From: Yoonia sp. GPGPB17
Lineage (GTDB): Bacteria > Pseudomonadota > Alphaproteobacteria > Rhodobacterales > Rhodobacteraceae
NCBI RefSeq assembly: GCF_037892195.1
Contig: NZ_JATACI010000002.1
Location: 2,790,001 to 2,854,000 of the forward strand
Direction of reading: 5' to 3'
Length of the DNA: 64,000 nucleotides
Shown: piece after piece, positions 54,726 to 63,071 of the stretch
How positions within the stretch are numbered: position 1 is the first letter of the stretch
How the letters are laid out: each line of letters opens with the position of its first letter
Translations under genes and position numbers: made by a program
The notes under the pieces: model-generated
Told to the model about the DNA's origin: nothing
The model's database searches: none
Seen by the model: the letters and a program-made list of their open reading frames with translations, nothing else

Positions 54726-55052
54726 ATGTTACCAATTACAGCCGACAAGATTGCCGAGGTGATCATTCTGGCCCGGGAGCTTGACCGTGCCGAGAATGAG
54801 TTTGATGGCTTTGTCGATCAGCTTGCCGATGATGAAAAAGCTGCACTAGTTGCGATCTTCTGGGTCGGACGCGGGAGTTTTGAGCCCGAGGATATGGCCG
54901 AAGCCCTGGCAACGGCAGAGCGCGAAGCGACAATCCCGGCGGCGGATTATCTGAAAGGGTCACCGCATTTGGCTGATCATCTTGAGGCGGGTATGGCGGC
55001 CCTTGGGGTTGATCCGTCTGCGGCAGAGGACGATCTTTATCGACCCGCATGA
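54726..55052 (+). CDS. DUF3775 family protein
   Basis: The 108-residue acidic helical protein matches the DUF3775 pattern: ITADKIAEVIILARELD, then LADDEKAALVAIFWVGRGSFEPEDMAEAL and a SPHLADHLEAGMAALG end. ATG 54726 is chosen because of AAAGGAGG upstream. The function is unknown. Confidence 0.82.
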   Translation: MLPITADKIAEVIILARELDRAENEFDGFVDQLADDEKAALVAIFWVGRGSFEPEDMAEALATAEREATIPAADYLKGSPHLADHLEAGMAALGVDPSAAEDDLYRPA

Positions 55053-55074
55053 GTAAGGTGAATCGTGATCCACC

Positions 55075-55983
55075 TTAGCCCCAATCAACAGTTGGTCCTA
55101 TCGGGATGATCCCCAGCGGGTTCCGCTTCTCGCTCGCGCTGAAATACCCCCGTTTGTAGATGTCAAACCGCACTGTCTCGGCCACGCCGGGCATCGCGTA
55201 GATTCTTTTGGAGTAGGGCCAAAGGTGTGCGTAGTCCGATAGCATTCGCAGATTGCAGCGAAACGCGTAGTGATAGGCCACATCGAACCGCGCGAGCGTT
55301 GGGAACAGCCGCAGGTCAGCTTCGGTGAAAGTATCTCCGCAGAGGAACGCGTGTTTGCCCAGATGCGCATCGATCTTGTCGAGCGTCTCAAATACCTGAT
55401 GCGCGGCTTTCTCATATGGTTCCTGCGCCGATGCAAAACCCGCCCGGTAGACCCCGTTGTTCACGGTCTCGTAGATCAGCGTGTTCCACTCGTCGATCTG
55501 CGCCTGATGCGCTGCTGGATAAAGGTCCGGCCCGTCGAAGGCTGCGTTCAGCATCCGCACGATGTCGGCGGATTCGTTGCTGACCATCCGCCCTTGCACC
55601 TTATCCCAGAGGACGGGCACGGTCAGGCGCCCGGTGTATTGCATTGGATCGGCGCTATAAACCTCGTGCACGGCGCGGACACCAAGAAGCGGATCACTGA
55701 ACTCACCCTCTTTGTCAAAGACCCACCCCTGATCATCACGGTTGGGTCTTGCATAGGATACGGTGATCTCGTCCAACCCCTTAATCGCGCGGGTTAGTAA
55801 CGCCCGATGCGCCCATGGGCAGTTCCATGCCACAAAGAGGTGATAGCGCCCTGCTTCTGCTGGGAAATCGCCCTTGCCGATCCAGTGTCGCACCGTGCTG
55901 CGGCTACGCTCCCATTCGCCGTTGGGGAGCGTCTTCGTTACATCTTCTCCGATGTGATAGACGCCATCGACCATATACCCCAT
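55075..55983 (-). CDS. Glutathionyl-hydroquinone reductase (Xi-class GST)
   Basis: The 302-residue protein has the hallmark NCPWAHRALLTRAIKGL, in which the Cys of CPW is the catalytic residue that removes glutathione from glutathionyl-hydroquinones. Further motifs are TVPVLWDKVQGRMVSNESADIVRM and GDTFTEADLRLFPTLARFD. It overlaps the saccharopine dehydrogenase gene by one base on the same strand, so it is the last gene of a run of four minus-strand genes. Confidence 0.9.
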   Translation of the reverse strand: MGYMVDGVYHIGEDVTKTLPNGEWERSRSTVRHWIGKGDFPAEAGRYHLFVAWNCPWAHRALLTRAIKGLDEITVSYARPNRDDQGWVFDKEGEFSDPLLGVRAVHEVYSADPMQYTGRLTVPVLWDKVQGRMVSNESADIVRMLNAAFDGPDLYPAAHQAQIDEWNTLIYETVNNGVYRAGFASAQEPYEKAAHQVFETLDKIDAHLGKHAFLCGDTFTEADLRLFPTLARFDVAYHYAFRCNLRMLSDYAHLWPYSKRIYAMPGVAETVRFDIYKRGYFSASEKRNPLGIIPIGPTVDWG

Positions 55984-57035
55984 CAGGCGGTTGCCCGATC
56001 AAACCAGCCTCGCGCCCGCGCCCAAACCCCGTCATCGATTTGGGAAAGGGTCATCAGATGCGGCAAAAGCTGTTCAGCAAAATCTTCGCTGCTTTCAGTG
56101 GGTAGCATGGAGGGTAGGTTGTCGATGGCGGTGACGTCCAGCGCAGGCTGGTCATGCACGCGGAGGGCGGGGGCATCCCAGCTTGTTATACGATCATAGA
56201 CCTTGATAGGAGAAAAGTCGCTATCAGGATCGCAGGCGATGTCACCAATGACCGAAAGCGTGCGTTGTGCTACTTTCGCGCTGGCAGGCACAAAGACCGG
56301 TGTGCCCGGTCGTGCCAGTATACAGTTGAGGAAGATGTCGTGTGCGAGAACCTCCGGGAACGGTCCGCCGGAAGCTGTCTCGGCCATGTCCCAATTGGTT
56401 GTTGCGACACCCATGGCCTGACACAGGTCAGCGGCACCCGTGCCGACGCGGCCCAAGGCGCCAATGATCAAGGCCGTGGGCCGATTGGTGCCCAGTGCCA
56501 TCAGCTCTTGTTGGAGTTCCATCAACAGATGGTTGGCGCTAGGGTAAGCTTTGACCGGTGCCGCGACGTCGCCCCTTTGCTGTGCCATCCAACACATCAG
56601 CGACACAGCCGCCCCGGCATATCCGGCCCAATACCCGAACGCAGCAACGCGCCGCCCATCTTCCTGGGTCAGATACTCCAGATCATAGAGTTTGCCGCCG
56701 CCCGCTTTGAACCGCTCCAGCAGAATTTGACCTGCGGGCTGTCCCTTATAGGCGTGTCCGAACATGATATGGCGATGGCGCAGGGGTGTGCCGTCTTCGG
56801 GCAACTCCTTAAGCCCAAAGATGATCGCGTCGTCGGGTGCGTCGACCCAAGAGAACTCTGGCGCAATCGCGCATCCCGCCGCGGCGTAGTCGGCGATAGG
56901 CAGGCTGCGCTGCGTGCTTTCCTCAACAGTCACCTGATACCCTGCTGCGATCAGCTTGGCGGCACCTTGCGGTGTCAAGCCAACACGTTCTTCATGCGGG
57001 CGACTTTCTGAGCGTACCCAAATGTGGGTCATCAC
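55983..57035 (-). CDS. Saccharopine dehydrogenase (NAD+, lysine-forming) homologue
   Basis: The 350-residue protein resembles fungal Lys1: HIWVRSESRPHEERVGLTPQGAAKLIAAG, the alanine dehydrogenase/PNT N-terminal pattern, then FGHAYKGQPAGQ, and a Rossmann motif ALIIGALGRVGTGAADLC. In Rhodobacterales its physiological role is not settled; lysine breakdown or reductive amination are options. Its start overlaps a GST gene by four bases. Confidence 0.88.
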   Translation of the reverse strand: MMTHIWVRSESRPHEERVGLTPQGAAKLIAAGYQVTVEESTQRSLPIADYAAAGCAIAPEFSWVDAPDDAIIFGLKELPEDGTPLRHRHIMFGHAYKGQPAGQILLERFKAGGGKLYDLEYLTQEDGRRVAAFGYWAGYAGAAVSLMCWMAQQRGDVAAPVKAYPSANHLLMELQQELMALGTNRPTALIIGALGRVGTGAADLCQAMGVATTNWDMAETASGGPFPEVLAHDIFLNCILARPGTPVFVPASAKVAQRTLSVIGDIACDPDSDFSPIKVYDRITSWDAPALRVHDQPALDVTAIDNLPSMLPTESSEDFAEQLLPHLMTLSQIDDGVWARARGWFDRATA

Positions 57036-57634
57036 AGCATTCCTTTTTCAAAGACGGCCTGCACGGATTTATGCGTATTCATGTCATGCTGGAAGGCTGC
57101 GAGGCGGGGATAGTGAGAGATATCGACACCATCGCCAGGCAACCAAGCGAGCACGACATAGAGATAGGCATCCGACAGCACTTCAAGCGTGCCTGTTCTG
57201 AATGGTAAACTCGGCAGGAATTCTTCCAGATGCGCCGCGCAATCTGCCATTCGCTGGGGCACTTTGCGCTTCATATCCGCAAAAGAGCTTTCCTCATCGG
57301 CCCAGCGTTCGCCCCGGGTGCCGTGGGCATGGTGCGGGTGCATGGTGCCATTGAGATAGGAAATCAGCTCGCGCATCTTGGCCGCGGCATAGGCGTCCTC
57401 TGGTACCAACTGGGGTGCGACGTATTCGATGATCGCGGGGGTTTCGGTCAGAATGCCCTCTGGTGTTTCCAGTGCCGGGACCCGACCTTTGGGATTAATC
57501 TGACGGTAGTCATATTTTGTTTGCTCTGCATTCGCGAAATCGACACGCAGCGCCTCATAGGGCATCTCCAGTTCTTCCAGAACGATGGCAACAGCGACAG
57601 AGATCGTGCGCGGGGCATAGTGCAGTTTCAGCAT
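57032..57634 (-). CDS. Glutathione S-transferase family protein
   Basis: The 200-residue protein starts LKLHYAPRTISVAVAIVLEEL, has INPKGRVPALETPEG and TETPAIIEYVA in the thioredoxin half, and a C-terminal helical half (DAYLYVVLAWLPGDGVD). It is translationally coupled (four-base overlap) to the saccharopine dehydrogenase gene. It lies in a run with a second GST-fold enzyme, suggesting a thiol-linked detoxification or stress set. Confidence 0.88.
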   Translation of the reverse strand: MLKLHYAPRTISVAVAIVLEELEMPYEALRVDFANAEQTKYDYRQINPKGRVPALETPEGILTETPAIIEYVAPQLVPEDAYAAAKMRELISYLNGTMHPHHAHGTRGERWADEESSFADMKRKVPQRMADCAAHLEEFLPSLPFRTGTLEVLSDAYLYVVLAWLPGDGVDISHYPRLAAFQHDMNTHKSVQAVFEKGML

Positions 57635-57646
57635 AGCGGGTTTCCT

Positions 57647-58291
57647 TCAGTAGTGTGTCTGGGCATGCAGGCGATCATCCTGATCCAGATGTGGCACAGC
57701 GTTGAAGCTGGCAAGGATTGGCCCTTGGGGGATCACGCGGACCCGGTGCAGCGAACTGTTCATGATCGGCAGCAGGACATGGGCCATGCGGGTTGGGTCA
57801 AGGTTCAACAGATGGCGAATGATCATACCGATGACCCCACCAGAGGTCACGCAGAGCACCCGGACCCCCGGATTGGCGGCCTCTTGCAGCACGGATGTGA
57901 CCCGATCCTCGAACGAGGTGAAGCTTTCGACACCCATAATCTCGGCCTTGTGCCAGGCTTCCATCACTTGAGGGACGTGGCTGGCAAATTCATCAGGGCC
58001 GGGAAAGGGCACACCATGCACATCTTCGAGCGCCTGACCCAGATTGAAGTAATCCATCTCATTCAGGCGGGGGTCGATATGGGGGTCGACGTATCCAATA
58101 CCGGCCGCGGTCTCTTTGTGGCGGCGCAGGCTGCCGGAAATGACCTTGTCAAAGCCATCTTCGCGATCAGAAAGATATTCACCCAGCCATTTTGCTTGCT
58201 GGTGGCCCAGATCAGACAGCCGATCATAGCTTTCTTCATCGGTCGCGCCGGAATTGGCCTGTCCGTGCCGGACTAAAATGATCTCGCCCAT
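57647..58291 (-). CDS. Histidine phosphatase family protein
   Basis: The 214-residue protein shows the catalytic RHG motif (IILVRHGQANS) and the second catalytic His (VTSGGVIGMIIRHLL) is replaced in context by a VTSGG motif typical of one branch of the phosphoglycerate-mutase-like superfamily. The start ATG 58291 is preferred over the GTG at 58294 because AGGAGG is then six bases away. The substrate is unknown. It heads the run of minus-strand genes. Confidence 0.85.
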   Translation of the reverse strand: MGEIILVRHGQANSGATDEESYDRLSDLGHQQAKWLGEYLSDREDGFDKVISGSLRRHKETAAGIGYVDPHIDPRLNEMDYFNLGQALEDVHGVPFPGPDEFASHVPQVMEAWHKAEIMGVESFTSFEDRVTSVLQEAANPGVRVLCVTSGGVIGMIIRHLLNLDPTRMAHVLLPIMNSSLHRVRVIPQGPILASFNAVPHLDQDDRLHAQTHY

Positions 58292-58774
58292 CACATTCCT
58301 CCTGAACCAACAGGGTTAAGTGGTGTGGCAGGGGTTGGCAACGACTCAAAATTGCGGATTCGGGGGTGCAGTGCACGCATATGACGTCCGCTAAGTCCCG
58401 GATTTCATGTCACATCAGTCACGCAGGCGCGAGAACAGAGAAATAATCACCGCTCACAGAAAAAAGTCGAAATGAAATCTGTGAACGGGTGAAAAACTTT
58501 TGATCCAGTTTTGGCTGCCCTGGAGGCAACTGGCGCACAGAGTAGGATTCATTTCTGTGCGTATATGCGCAGAACTGCATACATAGAATGAAAATCTTCA
58601 TGTCAAGCACCAAACCAGATCACATTGATCACCATTTTCGTGATCGCTGAAGACCTTTCCGAACGGCCTTTCATACCCAATCTTCAACTCATCGAAACGC
58701 GGCACCGATCGCCGCACAAACAAACCAAACGCGGTTCTCCCGCCGCACCTAACAAACTGAAAAGGAACATAACC
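58292..58774. other. Intergenic region before the tandem secreted proteins
   Basis: About 480 bases with no supported gene, more AT-rich in the middle (58430-58630). It probably carries the promoter of the strongly translated small secreted protein downstream. The sequence around 58619-58655 (GATCACATTGATCACC and similar TGATCA-like repeats) could be an operator, but I cannot assign a regulator. Confidence 0.4.
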
Positions 58775-59107
58775 ATGTCTATCAAATCAATCGCACTTGT
58801 TGCCGCTACGATCGCCGCTACCGCTTCTGTTGCATCTGCTGACAGCTACTTTGAATTCGGCGAAAACCTGGAAAGCAAATCCACGCTGGACCTTGGTCTG
58901 GTTCGCGCTGAAGGCGCTGGCGTTGTCGAAATCTACGACTTTGCCACAGGTGAAATCGGTGCGCTGCTCGGTACCGAAGCTGTGAACGCCGGTGCAAACG
59001 CAGATGTTCGTGTGAACCTCGGCATCAGCCCTAAGCAGGACGTGATCGCAGTTCTGAAAGTTGACGGCGAGACCGTTGCTCAGCGCGACTACGACATCAT
59101 CCAATAA
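58775..59107 (+). CDS. Small secreted protein, copy 1
   Basis: The 110-residue product begins with a signal peptide (SIKSIALVAATIAATASVASA, predicted cleavage before DSYFE). The mature part of about 88 residues is acidic with no cysteine: LDLGLVRAEGAGVVEIYDF, then VNAGANADVRVNLG and an end VAQRDYDIIQ. The pattern of short strands suggests a small beta-sandwich. AAAGGA lies eight bases before ATG 58775. It is a near-identical duplicate of the next gene. The family is not recognised. Confidence 0.8.
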   Translation: MSIKSIALVAATIAATASVASADSYFEFGENLESKSTLDLGLVRAEGAGVVEIYDFATGEIGALLGTEAVNAGANADVRVNLGISPKQDVIAVLKVDGETVAQRDYDIIQ

Positions 59108-59201
59108 TCATCCCCCTCGGCGGTGGCCCGCTGACGGGTCACCGCCACCCCAACACCAAGCAGTTCTCCCGCTGCACTTACAAAGCTGAAGGAACATAAC
59201 C

Positions 59202-59534
59202 ATGTCTATCAAATCAATCGCACTTGTTGCCGCTACGATCGCCGCTACCGCTTCTGTTGCATCTGCTGACAGCTACTTTGAATTGGGTGAAAACCTGGAA
59301 AGCAAGTCTACACTGGACCTTGGTCTGGTTCGCGCTGAAGGCGCAGGCGTTGTCGAAATCTACGACTTTGCCACAGGCGAAATCGGCGCATTGCTCGGCA
59401 CCGAAGCTGTGAACGCCGGTGCAAACGCAGATGTCCGCGTCAATGTTGGTGTCCGTCCAAAGCAGGACGTGATCGCCATTCTGAAAGTTGATGGTCAGGA
59501 AGTTGCCCAGCGCGACTACGACATCAACAGCTAA
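59202..59534 (+). CDS. Small secreted protein, copy 2
   Basis: It has the same length (110 residues) and almost the same sequence as the preceding gene, with differences mainly at the very end (GVRPKQDVIAILKVDGQEVAQRDYDINS). The leader phrase GGAACATAACCATG is also duplicated. Its stop codon forms part of the first of two terminator hairpins. The duplicated gene dosage and strong terminators suggest a protein made in quantity for the periplasm or outside. Confidence 0.8.
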   Translation: MSIKSIALVAATIAATASVASADSYFELGENLESKSTLDLGLVRAEGAGVVEIYDFATGEIGALLGTEAVNAGANADVRVNVGVRPKQDVIAILKVDGQEVAQRDYDINS

Positions 59535-59559
59535 ACAGGAAGGCGTCCCCCTTCCTGTT
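59534..59559 (+). terminator. Hairpin terminator 1 after the small secreted proteins
   Basis: AACAGGAAGG and CCTTCCTGTT form a perfect 10-bp stem around a six-base loop. The stem begins in the stop codon of the second secreted-protein gene. The sequence after it is CCTGGGG, without a T-run, so it may act as an mRNA 3'-end stabiliser in front of the next terminator. Confidence 0.7.
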
Positions 59560-59564
59560 CCTGG

Positions 59565-59596
59565 GGCTAGCACCTTTGGTTAGGTGTCGGCCTTTT
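59565..59596 (+). terminator. Intrinsic terminator 2, with a probable sequence error in its stem
   Basis: GGCTAGCACC (59565-59574) pairs with GGTGTCGGCC (59583-59592), followed by TTTT. As written the stem has an A-C mismatch and two G-T wobbles in the middle. If GCTAGC (59566-59571) is restored to GCCGGC the stem becomes nine Watson-Crick pairs plus one G-T wobble. This is independent, non-coding support for alteration of GCCGGC sites. Confidence 0.75.
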
Positions 59597-59689
59597 GCGT
59601 TTTGCCGCAGGCATTGCTCTTGTTAACAGATTCTTGGCATGGGATTGTGACCCTCGAGAGCAGCAAGACTTAAAAAAACAGGGTATCGC

Positions 59690-61726
59690 GTGTCCACCAC
59701 ATCGCTTCTGAGTGACGTTTTCGGCTTTGATGATTTTCGGCCTGGCCAGGAAGAAATTGTCGAAGCTGTGATCAAAGGGAAAAACACGCTAGCGATCATG
59801 CCAACAGGTGGTGGGAAATCCTTGTGTTTTCAACTACCTGCCCTTGCCAGAAGCGGCGTAACCATTGTGATATCACCCTTGATTGCCCTGATGCGCGATC
59901 AGGTACGCGGCCTGCGCGAAGCCGGTGTTGCGGCGGGCGCGCTGACGTCCGGCAATACCCCCGAAGAAACCGATGCCGTCTGGCAGGCGCTGGAGGCCGG
60001 TACGCTCAAGCTGCTGTATATGGCGCCCGAACGTCTCGCCTCGGGCGGTACGATGAACATGCTGCGCCGTGCAGGTATCAGCCTGATCGCTGTGGATGAG
60101 GCCCATTGTGTCAGCCAGTGGGGCCACGATTTCCGCCCCGACTATCTGCGGATTGGTGAGTTGAAGCGGATGCTGGACGTGCCTTTGGCCGCGTTCACGG
60201 CGACGGCCGATGCCGAAACCCGCGACGAGATTGTCGAAAAGCTCTTTGGTAGCCAGCAACCCGCTACCTTCCTGCGTGGTTTTGACCGGCCCAACATTCA
60301 TCTGGCTTTTGCCGTGAAGGACGGCCCGCGCAACCAGATCCTAAACTTTGCCGCAGCCCGGAAAGGGCAATCTGGCATTGTCTACTGCGGGACGCGCGCA
60401 AAAACCGAAACGCTTGCCAAAGCTCTGTCCGATGCTTACCATCGAGCCTGCCACTATCACGGCGGGATGGAGGCAGACGACCGCCGCATCATCGAACGTC
60501 GCTTTCAGCAAGAGGACGGGTTGATTGTCTGTGCCACGGTTGCCTTTGGCATGGGGATCGACAAACCAGATATCCGCTGGGTCGCGCATGCCGATCTGCC
60601 CAAGTCGATTGAGGCCTACTATCAGGAAATCGGCCGTGCGGGGCGCGATGGTGCGCCTGCGGAAACGCTCACGCTATTTGGACCCGATGATATCCGCTAT
60701 CGCCGCCAACAGATTGATGAAGGACTGGCCCCGCCTGAACGTCGCGCGGCAGATCACGGGCGTCTGAATGCGCTCTTGGGTTTGGCAGAGGCATTACGCT
60801 GTCGGCGGCAGAACTTGTTGGAGTATTTTGGTGAACCCTCCGAACCCTGTGGGCACTGTGATCTGTGTGATAAACCAGCAGAGGTGTTTGATGGTACAAC
60901 CGCCGTGCGCATGGCACTCTCGGCTGCGTTGCGCACCGAAGAGTGGTTTGGCGCAGGGCATCTGATTGATATCCTACTGGGCAACCAGACCGATAAGATC
61001 CAGCAACGTGGCCACGACAGCCTGCCGACGTATGGTGTCGGCAAAGACTATGACAAACGCCAATGGCAGGCGATTTTCCGGCAGATGATGGGGCATGACC
61101 TGTTGCGCCCTGACCGAGAACGGCATGGTGCGTTGCGCATGACCGACCATGCGCGCCCGATCCTGCGTGGTGAGGCATCGATTGAACTGCGCAAAGACAG
61201 CATCAAAGCGGCACGCGGGTCCGGCCCCAAGGTGCGGATGTTGGTCAGTGAAGAAGATGCGCCTTTGCTTTCCGCATTGAAGGCCAAGCGCCGCTATCTG
61301 GCTGAACAGGCCAATGCGCCAGCCTACATCATTTTTAACGATCGCACCCTTATCGAGATGGCCGAGAAACGCCCGATGACGCTGGATGACATGGCGCATA
61401 TCGGCGGGGTCGGTGCCAAGAAGTTGGAAAACTACGGACGCGATTTCCTCGAAGTCATCGCCGGTGCCTTTGAAAACGTACACCCGATGCGCCGCAAACT
61501 GGCAGGGCGTGACGAAGGGGCGGTCTATGACCGGTTGATGCAGGTGCAGGCGTCACTTAACCGGGGCCCGCATGGGGCGGATAAGCCGATGAGTTGTTCG
61601 GCCTCAATGCTGGCAAAGGTGGCGCAGCTGCGCGGCGCAGATATGGATCATCTGACCCGTGTGATTGGTGACAAATACGCAGAACGCTTTGGTGAGGCGT
61701 TCTTGGAAGTGCTTGAAGGCAGTTAA
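59690..61726 (+). CDS. recQ: ATP-dependent DNA helicase RecQ
   Basis: The 678-residue helicase starts with GTG 59690. Its motifs are RPGQEEIVEAVIKGKNTLAIMPTGGGKSLCFQ in pieces (Walker A), VDEAHCVSQWGHDFRPDY (DEAH), CATVAFGMGIDKPDIRWVAH and QEIGRAGRDG. The zinc-binding cysteines (CRRQNLLEYFGEPSEPCGHCDLC, in parts), the winged-helix RQC domain and a C-terminal HRDC domain follow. It unwinds DNA in recombination and repair. It ends tail-to-tail, overlapping by four bases, with the MFS gene. Confidence 0.96.
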   Translation: MSTTSLLSDVFGFDDFRPGQEEIVEAVIKGKNTLAIMPTGGGKSLCFQLPALARSGVTIVISPLIALMRDQVRGLREAGVAAGALTSGNTPEETDAVWQALEAGTLKLLYMAPERLASGGTMNMLRRAGISLIAVDEAHCVSQWGHDFRPDYLRIGELKRMLDVPLAAFTATADAETRDEIVEKLFGSQQPATFLRGFDRPNIHLAFAVKDGPRNQILNFAAARKGQSGIVYCGTRAKTETLAKALSDAYHRACHYHGGMEADDRRIIERRFQQEDGLIVCATVAFGMGIDKPDIRWVAHADLPKSIEAYYQEIGRAGRDGAPAETLTLFGPDDIRYRRQQIDEGLAPPERRAADHGRLNALLGLAEALRCRRQNLLEYFGEPSEPCGHCDLCDKPAEVFDGTTAVRMALSAALRTEEWFGAGHLIDILLGNQTDKIQQRGHDSLPTYGVGKDYDKRQWQAIFRQMMGHDLLRPDRERHGALRMTDHARPILRGEASIELRKDSIKAARGSGPKVRMLVSEEDAPLLSALKAKRRYLAEQANAPAYIIFNDRTLIEMAEKRPMTLDDMAHIGGVGAKKLENYGRDFLEVIAGAFENVHPMRRKLAGRDEGAVYDRLMQVQASLNRGPHGADKPMSCSASMLAKVAQLRGADMDHLTRVIGDKYAERFGEAFLEVLEGS

Positions 61727-62942
61727 TCCAGCCGCAGCTTGAATATCGCGTAGACCAGTAAAGCAGCGCAACAGAGACCAGCGAGCAGGAAAGGCGCACG
61801 GATCGCCATTTCGCGCCCGATGTCGTCTTCGAGAACAGCGACCAGCAGGCCACCGGCCAGCGCGCCCAGTGGCATGGAGCCCCACCCAAAGAAGCGGTAA
61901 ATACTGTTGACGCGGCCCAGAAGTTCGGAGGGGATACGGCGCTGACGCCATGAGACGGTGATCACATTCCAGAGCATGGCCGCTGCCATCACACCATAAA
62001 GCGCGCAGCCCATGACAATGCCTTGCGATGTCAATCCGATCGTGGCGTAGCCAACGCCCCATCCTGCGATAGACAAAAAGAGGCAGAGCTGAATGCCAAA
62101 CAGTCGCGTCAGCCAAGGTGCCAACAGGCTGCCGGAAATTGCACCAACGGCTGCCGCCGAAAGCACCAGGCCATAGGCAGCGGGCGACAGGTTCAACACA
62201 TCCTGCGCGAACAGCACCTGCACCGTCAGGGTTGCGGTGGCGATGAAGTTTGCGATGCCGAGTACAATTGCCAGTCGCAGCAACAGGGCGTCACTGCGCA
62301 TGAAGGCGATGCCTTCCAGTAAAGCTTGGCCGAACCCCGCTTGTACCTTGATCGTGGGTCGCAACGTGATCAGCCAGACCAGCCCGGCCGCCAGAACAAG
62401 GAATCCGGCATGCAGGCCAAAAGGCAATGCGATGCCCGCGGCGATCAGAACGCCCGCCAGTGGTGGCCCAATGAACTGACCGGTCAGTTGCTCAGTGCTC
62501 CACAATTGTCCGTTAGCCTTTTCAAGGTCTTCGGGCGCTACGATGGAAGGCAAAATGGTTTGCGCGGCGTTGTCGCGGATCACCTCGGCGGACCCGAGTA
62601 GAAACGCGAGCCCGGCGAGCAGCCAGACAGCCCCGGCATGATACTCCTGCAGTGCAAGCAACATGATCGCAAAGGCTATCACTGCCCGCAAAAGATCCGC
62701 TCGCGCGATCAGCTTGCGCCGATCCACCCGGTCAATCACAACGCTTAGGCCGGGATCGCGAACAAGAGCCACGGCAGGCGGCCTGCCGCCGCCACCGCAC
62801 CAATCATCAGCGCGTCATCCGTCATCAGCGTGGCCAGCCAAGGCAATGCCAGAACAACCAGCCCATCGCCAAGGTTTGTCAGCGCACCTGCGCTGAAAAG
62901 CAGACGAAAATTGCGGTTACGTGCGAGGAGGGCCGTTGCCAT
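61723..62942 (-). CDS. MFS transporter (MFS_3/enterobactin-exporter type), one apparent frameshift
   Basis: On the minus strand, from ATG 62942 (ATALLARNRNFRLLFSAGAL), the protein has about 12 hydrophobic helices, with the typical phrases LTNLGDGLVVLALPWLA and RVNSIYRFFGWGSMPLGALAGG. The frame breaks at 62743-62750 (GCTTAGGC on the plus strand). Repair to GCCGGC gives LLFAIPAGVVIDRVDRRKL, the standard motif between helices 2 and 3. After repair it is about 406 residues. The substrate is unknown; relatives export drugs or siderophores. GGAAA lies upstream of the start. Confidence 0.85.
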
Positions 62943-63071
62943 GTGATTTTCCGGAGTTTGATGAGCGGGAATGACGCTGATACCAGCCTGCGCCAACCGC
63001 TGTGCTTTGTCCATATTGACCCGCGCAACCCGACGCTCTAGCAAGCGCCCATTCTGACAAAGGGCAATGAC

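Larger units (their letters stand above)
58760..59534 (+). repeat. Tandem direct duplication of a small secreted-protein gene
   Basis: The ~350-base units starting near 58760 and 59188 are nearly identical through the ribosome-binding region and the signal peptide and differ by scattered, mostly synonymous changes further on. The spacer between the stop of the first and the leader of the second is about 80 bases. The few differences point to a recent duplication or to gene conversion. Confidence 0.85.

Noticed and set aside
59790..59795. GCTAGC in recQ as an altered GCCGGC
   Set aside because: The codons read Thr-Leu-Ala in NTLAIMPTGGGKS, which is the normal helicase motif; GCCGGC would give Thr-Pro-Ala, so this GCTAGC looks genuine. 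The same holds for the one in the endonuclease gene near 23898.
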